Positions 15,202 to 23,442 of a stretch of 27,384 nt of DNA are shown one piece after another. Positions within the stretch are counted from its first letter, which is position 1. Every line of letters starts with the position of its first letter. The DNA lies in NCBI GenBank assembly GCA_963629575.1, contig CAVGIM010000040.1, positions 1-27,384 of the forward strand, written 5' to 3'. A model generated the notes under the pieces. That model did not search any database, was not told the origin of the DNA, and saw only the letters and a list, made by a program, of their open reading frames with translations. Both the position numbers and the translations under genes were made by a program. Origin of the DNA: Hallerella sp963629575 (GTDB lineage Bacteria > Fibrobacterota > Fibrobacteria > Fibrobacterales > Fibrobacteraceae).

Positions 15202-16448
15202 TCAACTACCTGCCTAAAATTCTCGATCCCGTTCCCGGCGGAAAGCTCCTGGTGAACGCTGTCGATTACGCGGTGAACTGGGCTCGCGCCAATTCTCTCT
15301 GGCCGCTCACCTACGGGACTAGCTGCTGCGCTATCGAAATGATGTCGAGTTCCATGGCGCGCTACGACATTGCGCGCTTCGGTTCCGAAGTGTTCCGCGA
15401 TTCCCCCCGACAGGCGGATCTCTTCATTCTCGCGGGAACGATTACCGAGCGGATGGCGCCGGCGGTCCAGATGCTCTGGGAACAGATGCCCGGTCCCAAG
15501 TATGTCCTCGCGATGGGCGCCTGCACGATTTCCGGCGGACCTTTCTATTACGACAACTATTCCGTTGTACGCGGCGCGGCAAACATTCTCCCGGTCGATG
15601 TCTTTATCCCGGGATGCCCGCCGCGGCCCGAAGCGCTGTTCCACGGGCTACTCACCCTGCGCGACAAGATTCGAAAGGAAACGTGCCGACATCCCTGGCA
15701 CGAAGGCCCCCTCGACACGACGGATTTCGGAAACCGCTACGCGGAAGCGAAGAAGGCGTGGGAAGCTCTCGAAAAGATAAAGGACGAGGAACTCGCCGAA
15801 GCCCGTGCGAAATTCAAGGAAGAAAATCCCGACTACAAGTCCGGCTACAAGGCGGTTCGTGTCGCGAAGGAAGTCTTTCCCGAAGTCCCCTACTGCCCGC
15901 GCAAGCGAGAGGGCCTTTCGCAAAAGGAGCTGTTCCACGTGGCCCTCGAAAAGTTTCCGAAGATTTCCCTCTACGGAGCGAAGGATTCCTCGGACGAGAC
16001 GCTCGAAGCCCTTCCGGCCGATACGCCGCTCGACGTGAACGTTTCCGCGGAAGACTACGTTTCGCTCGTCGAGTTTCTGAAGAACGATCCGCGGACATCG
16101 CTCGACTTTCTTATCGACGTCACCGCGGTGGATTGGAAAGATCATTTCGACGTCATCGCGCAGCTGATGAGCACGGAGCTCGGGCACAAGCTTTTTGTGA
16201 GGCTCTCCCTTTCAAAGGACGATTCGATTCCCGAAGAAAAGCGCGCCACGAGCGTTCTTTCGAAAGCCCCGAGCCTTTCGAAAGTCTATCCGGGCGCAAA
16301 CTGGAAGGAACGCGAAGTCTATGACATGTTCGGGATTTCCTTCGAAGGCCACGACGACATGCGCAGGATTTTCCTCGACGAAGACTTTCCCGGATTTCCG
16401 CTCCGCAAGGACTTCACCCATCCGCACATCATCCGGAGGGAAGCATGA
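15192..16448 (+). CDS. nuoBC: NuoB-NuoC fusion subunit of complex I
   Basis: 418 aa, peripheral arm. Residues about 1-165 are NuoB: YGTSCCAIEMM with Cys45 and Cys46, MGACTISGGPFYY with Cys111, and PGCPPRPEAL with Cys142, the four ligands of [4Fe-4S] cluster N2, which passes electrons to quinone. After a charged linker rich in Lys and Glu (about 170-270), the C-terminal third is NuoC (30-kDa subunit): LDFLIDVTAVDW, LFVRLSL and the signature REVYDMFGISFEGHDD followed by RRIFLDEDFPGFPLRKDF. Both parts look intact, with no stop or frameshift at the joint. The ATG lies inside the last codons of nuoA, and the stop overlaps nuoD by 4 bp. NuoC-NuoD fusions are the familiar kind; B-C is less usual. 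Confidence 0.95.
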   Translation: MGIINYLPKILDPVPGGKLLVNAVDYAVNWARANSLWPLTYGTSCCAIEMMSSSMARYDIARFGSEVFRDSPRQADLFILAGTITERMAPAVQMLWEQMPGPKYVLAMGACTISGGPFYYDNYSVVRGAANILPVDVFIPGCPPRPEALFHGLLTLRDKIRKETCRHPWHEGPLDTTDFGNRYAEAKKAWEALEKIKDEELAEARAKFKEENPDYKSGYKAVRVAKEVFPEVPYCPRKREGLSQKELFHVALEKFPKISLYGAKDSSDETLEALPADTPLDVNVSAEDYVSLVEFLKNDPRTSLDFLIDVTAVDWKDHFDVIAQLMSTELGHKLFVRLSLSKDDSIPEEKRATSVLSKAPSLSKVYPGANWKEREVYDMFGISFEGHDDMRRIFLDEDFPGFPLRKDFTHPHIIRREA

Positions 16449-17605
16449 ATTCAAGCGCGAACCATTTTTCCCCGTTTCTCCTTCCAGGATTCAAGGAAGA
16501 ATTCCACGATCCGTATAGCGAAGATTTTTACATCAACATGGGTCCGCAGCATCCGAGTACCCACGGTGCGCTTCGCCTCCAGATCCGGCTCGACGGTGAA
16601 ACGGTCATCGAGATAGTTCCCCATTTCGGCTACATCCACCGCGGCCTCGAAAAGCAGGCGGAAAGCCAGAACTACGTCCAATACATCCATCTTTCCGACC
16701 GGCAGGACTACCTGACCGCGATACAGAACAATCTAGGCGTCTGCCTCGCGCTCGAAAAGGGAATGGGCATCGGAGTTCCGGAACGCGGGGAATACATCCG
16801 CGTGATGATGGCGGAACTCGGGCGAATCGCGTCGCACCTCGTCTTTTACGGTTGCTTTGGCGGAGATCTCGGCGGACAGACGCCCCTCATCTACGGGTTC
16901 AAGGAACGCGAGATGATTCACGACATTCTCGACCAGGAGACCGGATCACGCCTCACGACCAACTTCTTTCGACCGGGCGGTTCGCGCTTTGACGTGACGG
17001 ACGCCTTCATTCCGCGGGTCAAGGCGTTTCTCGAGCACTTGAAGCCCACGATGGACGACTACGAAAGGCTCCTCTCGACGAACCTCATCGTTCTCGAGCG
17101 TTCCAAGGGAGTCGGCGTTCTTTCCAGGGAAGATGCGATTTCCTTTGGCTGTTCGGGTCCCGTGGCGCGGGCTTCCGGCGTTCGCTACGACGTTCGCAAG
17201 AACGATCCCTACGGCATCTACGATACCTTTGACTTCGAAGTCCCGGTGCGTTCCGAAGGCGACTGCTACGCGCGCTACCTGGTGCGCATCGAGGAAATTC
17301 ACCAGTCGATGAAAATCCTCGAGCAGTGCATGGCGCGCTTTCCCGAAAGCGGCCCGTATCGTTCCAAGGAAAAGCCCGTACGTCTCCCCGCCGGCAGCTA
17401 CTACGCGGCATCCGAGACGGCGAAGGGACTCTACGCGACATATATCGTCGCGACGGGAGGCGACAAGCCTTACCGCATCCACACGCGCGGCCCGAGCTTT
17501 GCGAACCTCGCCGCCCTGAACTCCATGGCCAAGGGAGAGAAGGTTGCCGATATCGTCACGATCATGGCGACGCTCGACCCGGTCATTCCCGAAATCGATA
17601 GGTAA
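16445..17605 (+). CDS. nuoD: NADH-quinone oxidoreductase subunit D (49-kDa)
   Basis: 386 aa, peripheral arm; forms the quinone-binding pocket with NuoB. It keeps NMGPQHPSTHGALRL with the quinone-site His, HFGYIHRGLEKQ, YIRVMMAELGRIASHL, GLYATYIVATGGDKPYRIH and the C-terminal TLDPVIPEIDR. Length is normal for a separate NuoD. The start is in ATGA with the nuoBC stop; an extra 20 or so residues precede the conserved core. nuoH follows after 3 bp. Confidence 0.97.
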   Translation: MNSSANHFSPFLLPGFKEEFHDPYSEDFYINMGPQHPSTHGALRLQIRLDGETVIEIVPHFGYIHRGLEKQAESQNYVQYIHLSDRQDYLTAIQNNLGVCLALEKGMGIGVPERGEYIRVMMAELGRIASHLVFYGCFGGDLGGQTPLIYGFKEREMIHDILDQETGSRLTTNFFRPGGSRFDVTDAFIPRVKAFLEHLKPTMDDYERLLSTNLIVLERSKGVGVLSREDAISFGCSGPVARASGVRYDVRKNDPYGIYDTFDFEVPVRSEGDCYARYLVRIEEIHQSMKILEQCMARFPESGPYRSKEKPVRLPAGSYYAASETAKGLYATYIVATGGDKPYRIHTRGPSFANLAALNSMAKGEKVADIVTIMATLDPVIPEIDR

Positions 17606-17608
17606 GCG

Positions 17609-18691
17609 ATGACTCCTTCCATTACAAATCCCATCGGCGACTTCATCCGGGCGAACATTCCCATCCCGGAGCTCGCCTACCTTGTCAACGCGATTCTCTG
17701 CATTTGCGGAGTCTGCGCGGTCGCCTTCGGAGCGGCTATTGTCCTCGTCTATATGGAACGCAAGGTCTGCGCCCACATCCAGTGCCGACTCGGACCGATG
17801 CGTCTCGGTTTTCACGGATGTATCCAGGTCGTCGCAGACGCCATCAAGCTGATGTTCAAGGAAGTCTATGCGCCAAAGGGTGCGGACAAGCTTCTCTTCT
17901 ATATGGCCCCGATGATTCTTCTCACGGCTCCGTTCGTGAGTCTCGCCCTGATTCCCTTCGGCCCGACGCTGCAAGTCGCGGACGTTTCCGTCGCGGTACC
18001 GCTCATCATCGCGGTGAACGGTTTCGGCATTCTGGGCATTCTCATCGGCGGCTGGGCTTCGAACAACAAGTATTCCCTTTTGGGTTCGCTCCGCTCCGGA
18101 GCCCAGATGATAAGCTACGAGATTTCGTATGCGATGATCCTTCTTCTCGTCGTGATGCTCGCCGGGTCCGCAAGCCTGCGGGAAATCACGCTCAGCCAGG
18201 CGGGAACGGTTCTCGACTGGTGGGTTTTCAAGGCTCCGGTTATCGGACTTTTGGCCTTTGTCCTCTTTCTTGTCTGCTCGACCGCCGAACTGAACCGCGC
18301 CCCGTTCGACCTTTCGGAAGCGGAACAGGAACTCACCGGAGGCTACCACACCGAATATAACGGAATGGCGTTTTCCATGTTCTATCTCGGCGAATACATC
18401 AATCTGGTCACGACATCCTCGCTCGCCACGGTATTTTTCTTCGGCGGATATTTTCCCCCGTGCATCGGGATTGCGCCCGTTGACGAAATCTTCAACATGG
18501 TGCCCGGCGTCATCTGGTTCTTTGCGAAAGTCTTCACGATGATCTGGGTCTATATGGTCATCCGCTGGACATTGGTGCGGCCGCGCATCGACCAGCTAAT
18601 GGCTCTCGAATGGAAGTTCATGCTGCCGGCGAGTCTTCTCCTCCTTGTTCTCGGAGCGGTCGCGGTCTCTTTCGGGTGGATACTCAAATGA
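17609..18691 (+). CDS. nuoH: NADH-quinone oxidoreductase subunit H
   Basis: 360 aa, about eight transmembrane helices in the inner membrane; builds the quinone channel at the foot of the membrane arm. Seen: YMERKVCAHIQCRLGPMR, VVADAIKLMFKE, AELNRAPFDLSEAEQELTGG followed by YHTEYNG, and FFAKVFTMIWVYMVIRWTL. Conserved acidic and Arg residues are present. Its stop overlaps nuoI in ATGA. Confidence 0.97.
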   Translation: MTPSITNPIGDFIRANIPIPELAYLVNAILCICGVCAVAFGAAIVLVYMERKVCAHIQCRLGPMRLGFHGCIQVVADAIKLMFKEVYAPKGADKLLFYMAPMILLTAPFVSLALIPFGPTLQVADVSVAVPLIIAVNGFGILGILIGGWASNNKYSLLGSLRSGAQMISYEISYAMILLLVVMLAGSASLREITLSQAGTVLDWWVFKAPVIGLLAFVLFLVCSTAELNRAPFDLSEAEQELTGGYHTEYNGMAFSMFYLGEYINLVTTSSLATVFFFGGYFPPCIGIAPVDEIFNMVPGVIWFFAKVFTMIWVYMVIRWTLVRPRIDQLMALEWKFMLPASLLLLVLGAVAVSFGWILK

Positions 18692-19161
18692 GCGAAAAGA
18701 AAATTTCAGCGAAGGACGCATTCAAGCGTTACTTCAGGACGGTCGCCGGATCGGTCAGCTTTCTCAAAGGCTTTTCCGTCACGGTCAAGTATTTCTTCCA
18801 GCCAAGGCGCATCGTCACGGAGCAGTATCCGGAAAACCGCAAGACGCTGACGATGTATCCGCGGTTCCGTGGACGCCTCGAAATGATCGAAGACGAAAAC
18901 GGCGACAACGTGTGCACCGCCTGCGGGATGTGCGAACGCAATTGCCCGAACGGTTCCATCAACGTTCTTTCGACAAAGAACATCGCCGGGAAAAAGGTTC
19001 TCGGAAAGTACATCTATCGGCTGGATTCCTGTACGCAATGCGGACTCTGCGTCGAAGCGTGCCCGTTCGGAGCCATCCGGATGAACCAGGATTTTGAACT
19101 GTCCCGCACTTCGCGCGACGGATTCGAAATGAAACTCAACCAAAAGGAGGGGCGCGCCTGA
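18688..19161 (+). CDS. nuoI: NADH-quinone oxidoreductase subunit I (2x[4Fe-4S])
   Basis: 157 aa from the ATG at 18688 (ATGA overlap with nuoH); a longer frame upstream lies inside nuoH and was rejected. Two ferredoxin-like motifs: CTACGMCERNCP (Cys76, 79, 82, 86) and CTQCGLCVEACP (Cys115, 118, 121, 125), binding clusters N6a and N6b. In complexes without NuoEFG this subunit is the likely entry point for electrons from ferredoxin or another donor. The N-terminal amphipathic stretch (FLKGFSVTVKYFFQP) anchors it to the membrane. An AAAGGAGG site for nuoJ lies in its 3' end. Confidence 0.97.
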   Translation: MSEKKISAKDAFKRYFRTVAGSVSFLKGFSVTVKYFFQPRRIVTEQYPENRKTLTMYPRFRGRLEMIEDENGDNVCTACGMCERNCPNGSINVLSTKNIAGKKVLGKYIYRLDSCTQCGLCVEACPFGAIRMNQDFELSRTSRDGFEMKLNQKEGRA

Positions 19162-19703
19162 TGAGTCTGATATCCGACGCCCTTTTCAAGGACATCGTCT
19201 TTTACGTCGTCGCGCTTCTGATGATTGTCACTTCCATCGTGACGATTACGGCGAAGAACCTCTTGCGGAGCGCGGTGTTTCTCATCGTCTCCTTTATCGG
19301 CACGGCGATTTTCTATCTGATGCTCCATGCGGAATTTCTCGCGATGGCGCAGGTCATGGTCTATGCGGGAGGCGTCGTCATCTTCGTCGTCTTTACCGTC
19401 CTATTGACTAGCCATCTGGGAGAGACCGTCTTTAACATCAACCTGCCGAGGAACTTCATCGCCGCGGCGATTTCGTGCGGGCTCCTGTTCACCATGGTCC
19501 GCTTTCTCTTCAAGGCGGAAGACATCGGGACGGCCACGGCCTCGGCGGCAGGCGACTACGCTTCCCTCCCGAGCCTCGCCCTGAGACTTCTGTCCACCGA
19601 TCCGTCGGGATTCATCATCCCGTTCGAACTGGTGAGCTTCGTCTTGCTCGTGACCCTCGTCGCCGCGATAACCATCGCCAGAAAGTTCAAGGGGGAAGAA
19701 TGA
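19161..19703 (+). CDS. nuoJ: NADH-quinone oxidoreductase subunit J
   Basis: 180 aa, five transmembrane helices, inner membrane. The third helix carries AMAQVMVYAGGVVIFVVF, the conserved segment that includes the pi-bulge helix which switches during turnover. It shares one base with nuoI (TGATG) and 4 bp with nuoK. Strong AAGGAGG ribosome site. Confidence 0.95.
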   Translation: MSLISDALFKDIVFYVVALLMIVTSIVTITAKNLLRSAVFLIVSFIGTAIFYLMLHAEFLAMAQVMVYAGGVVIFVVFTVLLTSHLGETVFNINLPRNFIAAAISCGLLFTMVRFLFKAEDIGTATASAAGDYASLPSLALRLLSTDPSGFIIPFELVSFVLLVTLVAAITIARKFKGEE

Positions 19704-20005
19704 CTCTCGAACACTGCCTAATCCTTTCCTTTGTACTCTTCGGAATCGGAATCTTTGGACTTTTGCGGAGACGCCACATCGTTGGGATGCTCCTTTCGAT
19801 AGAGATCATGCTGAACGCGGCGAACATGAACTTTATCTCGTTTGCCTACTTCAAGGCGGCAGACGCGACTGCCGGATCGATCTTCGGCCTTTTCGTCATC
19901 GCGATTACCGCCTGCGAAATGGCGATAGCTCTCGCCATCGTGGTGAGCATGTTCCGCCGCCACCACAGCCTCGACATCAACCAGCTGAGGGATATCCATG
20001 AATGA
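19700..20005 (+). CDS. nuoK: NADH-quinone oxidoreductase subunit K
   Basis: 101 aa, three transmembrane helices. The start at 19700 (ATGA with nuoJ, GGGGGAAG before it) gives the normal family length; a longer frame starting inside nuoJ was rejected. The two membrane glutamates of proton transfer are present: Glu35 in LSIEIMLNAANMNF and Glu73 in ACEMAIALAIVV. It overlaps nuoL by 8 bp. Confidence 0.95.
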   Translation: MTLEHCLILSFVLFGIGIFGLLRRRHIVGMLLSIEIMLNAANMNFISFAYFKAADATAGSIFGLFVIAITACEMAIALAIVVSMFRRHHSLDINQLRDIHE

Positions 20006-21917
20006 GTTCCTAGTCTCCCATAGCTACTGGATCCTGATCTTTCCGTTTATCGGCTTTCTCGTGAACGGGCTTTTCCTCTGCAGGAACCACCGAAAAGCGG
20101 CCGGCGCCCTTTCGGTCGCGCTTGCCGGTCTTTCGATGCTCTACGCGGTCGCCCTGGTCGTCTCGTACATTCTTTCCGCGGCTCCGGAAAGGATCGTCGC
20201 GTGGAAATTCCCGTTTCTCGCCTTTTCGGACAGGCTAAGCGCCGAGGCGGCGTTCCTTCTCGACCCGCTTTCCGCAATGATGGTCCTTGTCATCGCCGTG
20301 ATTTCGTTCTTCGTTAACATCTACAGCCTGGGATACATGAGGGAAGACCGCGCCGAGGGAAGATTCTTTTCGCTGCTTTCCTTCTTCACGTTCTCGATGC
20401 TCGGACTGGTTGTCGCCACGGGACTTTTCCAGATGTATTTCTTCTGGGAACTCGTGGGCATCGCGAGCTATCTCCTGATAGGTTTCTGGTATGAGCGTCC
20501 CAAGGCGGTCGCCGCCTCCAAGATGGCGTTCATCGTCACGCGCTTTGCGGACAGTTTCTTTCTCCTCGGCATTGTCGTCATCGCCATTGTCGCCGGAACA
20601 TTCGACTTCGGCACGCTGAACGCGATCAATCCGCAAATGGCAAGCGGTACGGTGTCTCTCGGCTTCTGGGACGTGAATATTTCGGATGCGCTTGTCCTCG
20701 GTTCCGTTCTGATGTTCATCGGCGGATGGGGAAAGAGCGCCATGTTCCCGCTCCACATCTGGCTTCCGAACGCGATGGAAGGCCCGACTCCCGTTTCCTC
20801 GATCATCCACAGCGCGACAATGGTTGTCGCGGGCGTCTATCTGGTGGCAAGACTCTTTCCCTTCTTTGCCGCCTGTGACGGCACGCTCGAACTCGTCGGA
20901 TTCGTCGGAGCGTTCACGGCTCTCTTTGCCGCGGTCATCGCCTGCACGCAAAAGGACATCAAGCGGATTCTCGCCTATTCGACGCTCTCGCAGCTGGGCT
21001 ACATGATGTTCGGGCTGGGCGTCTCGGCAACCGCGGCGGCTTCGTTCCACGTCTTCAACCATGCGTTTTTCAAGTGCATGCTCTTTCTTGTCGCGGGCTC
21101 CCTCATCCACCAGGTTTCGACAAACGATCTAGACCAGATGGGCGGTCTCCGCAAGAAGATGCCGTGGACCTACTTTGCTTCGCTCGTCGCGTGCCTTTCC
21201 ATTTCGGGCATTCCCCCGTTCTCCGGATTTTTCTCCAAGGACGAGATCCTTGCGGGAGCGCTCCAGAACGGTCATCCGGCGATTTTCGCCGTGGGACTTT
21301 TCACGAGTGCGCTTACCGCCTTCTACATGTTCCGCCTGTTCTTCCTTGCGTTCCACGGAAGCCCGCGAAGCGAAGCGGTCAAGGCCGGCCACGTCCACGA
21401 GGATCTTGCGATGACGCTTCCCATCGTATGCCTCGCCGTTCCGTCGATTGCGAGCGGATTTCTCTGCAAGGGAATGTTCGAAAAGTTCCTCGGAACCCCG
21501 GAAACGCATTCGGCGGTAGCGGATTCCCTAAGCTCCTGCCTTCCGTTCATCGCTTCCGCGGCGGGGATTCTCGGGATAGCCGTCGCCTGGATTCTCTACG
21601 CAAGCCCCAAGGCGAACGTTTCCCGCGCACTCGATTCGACAAACCGCGGAGCGCTCTACCGGATCGTTTACAACAAGTTCTACTTCGATGAAGGCTATTA
21701 CGCGTTTGTCCGTCAGTTTGTCTTTGGCGGAGTCGCGAAAGCGGCCCGGGCGTTCGAGGATTTCGTCATCGGGAAAATCGTCGCCGGTACAACCCGGCTT
21801 GTCAAGTTCGGCGGGACGCTTGTCCGGGAACTCGAAACGGGAAACCTTTTCATCTACATCGGGACCTTTGTCGTCGGCGTCATCCTGTGGCGCTATCTCG
21901 GCGGACTTCCTGTCTAA
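19998..21917 (+). CDS. nuoL: NADH-quinone oxidoreductase subunit L (antiporter-like)
   Basis: 639 aa, about 16 transmembrane helices, distal proton-pumping subunit of the membrane arm. Seen: FFWELVGIASYLLIGFWYER with the TM5 Glu, GGWGKSAMFPLHIWLPNAMEGPTPV with the TM7 Lys, IIHSATMVVAGVY, AYSTLSQLGYMMFGLG, and GFFSKDEIL with the TM12 Lys. The usual LPDAM reads LPNAM and IHAATM reads IHSATM. The C-terminal part holds the lateral helix region. It overlaps nuoK by 8 bp; nuoM starts 9 bp later. Confidence 0.97.
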   Translation: MNEFLVSHSYWILIFPFIGFLVNGLFLCRNHRKAAGALSVALAGLSMLYAVALVVSYILSAAPERIVAWKFPFLAFSDRLSAEAAFLLDPLSAMMVLVIAVISFFVNIYSLGYMREDRAEGRFFSLLSFFTFSMLGLVVATGLFQMYFFWELVGIASYLLIGFWYERPKAVAASKMAFIVTRFADSFFLLGIVVIAIVAGTFDFGTLNAINPQMASGTVSLGFWDVNISDALVLGSVLMFIGGWGKSAMFPLHIWLPNAMEGPTPVSSIIHSATMVVAGVYLVARLFPFFAACDGTLELVGFVGAFTALFAAVIACTQKDIKRILAYSTLSQLGYMMFGLGVSATAAASFHVFNHAFFKCMLFLVAGSLIHQVSTNDLDQMGGLRKKMPWTYFASLVACLSISGIPPFSGFFSKDEILAGALQNGHPAIFAVGLFTSALTAFYMFRLFFLAFHGSPRSEAVKAGHVHEDLAMTLPIVCLAVPSIASGFLCKGMFEKFLGTPETHSAVADSLSSCLPFIASAAGILGIAVAWILYASPKANVSRALDSTNRGALYRIVYNKFYFDEGYYAFVRQFVFGGVAKAARAFEDFVIGKIVAGTTRLVKFGGTLVRELETGNLFIYIGTFVVGVILWRYLGGLPV

Positions 21918-21926
21918 GGGCATCGT

Positions 21927-23438
21927 ATGGTCAGCACGATTCTTTTCAATTTCATCTGGATAATTCCGCTACTCACCGTCCTTGTCTGCGTCCCGATTCC
22001 TCGCACACACGTCAAGGCCATCAAGCGGATTCACCTCGCGTCCGCGGGGATAGCTCTCGCCATCGCGTCGGGACTTGTCGCCTATACATACAAAATCACG
22101 ATGCCGCTCGGCGTTCCGACCGGGAACAAGCCTTTTGTCCAATACCTGACGGACCTCGAATGGCTCCCCGCTATCCATGCGCACTACATCGTGGGAACAG
22201 ACGCACTCGGAATTTTGCTAGTCTTCCTCACCGCTGTCATCGTCTTTACGGGAATGCTCGCCAGCTGGAAAATCGACAATAGGCAGAAGGAATTTTTCGC
22301 CCTGATGCAGATACTCGGCACCGCGGTCTATGGCGTTTTCATGAGTCTAGACCTTGTCCTCTTCTTTCTCTTCTACGAAATGGAAGCGCTCTGCATGTAT
22401 CTGATGATAGCGGGCTGGGGAACAGGCAACAAGGATTACGGAGGAAAGAAGCTCACCCTCACGCTCGCCCTCGGAAGCGCCATGGTGCTCGCGACGCTTT
22501 TCGGCATCTTCATCGAAAGCGGGGCTTCGACGTGGAACATTCTGGAACTTGCCGACGTGCGGCTTCCGATGAATTTCCAGATGTGGGCATTCCCCTTGCT
22601 CTTCATGGGGTTCGCCGTTTCCGGTTCTCTCTTCCCCTTCCATTTCTGGTCGCCCGACGGCCACTCGTCCGCGCCGACAGCCGTTTCGATGCTCGCCGCC
22701 GGCGTCATGATGAAGATGGGACCGTTCGCCTGTCTCCGGGTCGCCATATACCTCATGCCCGAAGCGGCTCGGTTCTACCTGCCCTATATCGCCTACCTCG
22801 TGATTTTCAATGTCGCCGTCGCCTGCTTCATCGCCATCCGCCATCGGGATCTCAAGTACATTACGGCCTACAGTTCGATTTCGCACCTCGGGCTGATTTT
22901 CCTCGGACTTGCCGCGGCGACGCCTCTCGCATTCCGCGGAGCGGCCCTCCAGATGCTTTCCCACGGATTTCTCACCGGGCTTTTCTTTGCAAGCATCGGA
23001 ATGATCTACAGCCGGACCCATACGCGGAATATCGACGAAATGGGAGGGCTCATGCGGGTGATGCCTTTCCTCGGAGTCTCCTTCACCATCGCGGGATTCG
23101 CCGGTCTGGGACTTCCGGGACTTTCGGGATTTGTCGCCGAATCGACGATTTTCATCGGCAGCTTCCAGAGCCCGATTCCCCTTGTCCGGATAGTCACCAT
23201 TCTGGGAATCCTCTCCATCACCGTTACGGCGGTCTATATTTTGCAGACCGCGAACCGAATGCTTTCGGGACCTATCCGCGAACAACGATTCAAGACGCTC
23301 CCCGACGCGGACCTTGCGGAAAAAATCGCGCTAGTCACCATTCTCGTCTGCCTTTTTGGAGTGGGCCTCTTCCCCGGCTGGATTTCGGATTTTCTCGATA
23401 CGGCCATCGCTCCCATCTACGCAAACTTTATGAGGTAA
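21927..23438 (+). CDS. nuoM: NADH-quinone oxidoreductase subunit M (antiporter-like, divergent)
   Basis: 503 aa, about 14 transmembrane helices, proton-pumping subunit. The TM5 Glu (Glu151 in FLFYEMEALCMYL), the TM8 Lys (Lys263 in GVMMKMG) and the TM12 Glu (in GFVAESTIF) are present. The TM7 lysine that other NuoM proteins have in FA(V/I)K...PFHTWLPDAH is replaced: here the segment is FAVSGSLFPFHFWSPDGH, with Ser232 at the Lys position. The SPDGH...APTAVSML...MKMG pattern resembles a divergent NuoM subtype I recall from other phyla, so this may be a lineage trait. It sits 9 bp after nuoL and 4 bp before nuoN. Confidence 0.95.
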   Translation: MVSTILFNFIWIIPLLTVLVCVPIPRTHVKAIKRIHLASAGIALAIASGLVAYTYKITMPLGVPTGNKPFVQYLTDLEWLPAIHAHYIVGTDALGILLVFLTAVIVFTGMLASWKIDNRQKEFFALMQILGTAVYGVFMSLDLVLFFLFYEMEALCMYLMIAGWGTGNKDYGGKKLTLTLALGSAMVLATLFGIFIESGASTWNILELADVRLPMNFQMWAFPLLFMGFAVSGSLFPFHFWSPDGHSSAPTAVSMLAAGVMMKMGPFACLRVAIYLMPEAARFYLPYIAYLVIFNVAVACFIAIRHRDLKYITAYSSISHLGLIFLGLAAATPLAFRGAALQMLSHGFLTGLFFASIGMIYSRTHTRNIDEMGGLMRVMPFLGVSFTIAGFAGLGLPGLSGFVAESTIFIGSFQSPIPLVRIVTILGILSITVTAVYILQTANRMLSGPIREQRFKTLPDADLAEKIALVTILVCLFGVGLFPGWISDFLDTAIAPIYANFMR

Positions 23439-23442
23439 GAAG

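Noticed and set aside
16946..18349. 467-codon minus-strand frame opposite nuoD and nuoH
   Set aside because: Antisense shadow of two well-identified genes; low-complexity Arg/Asp/Glu text.
18610..18687. 26-residue extension of NuoI
   Set aside because: It lies inside nuoH; MSEKKISAKDA at the ATGA overlap gives the usual family length.
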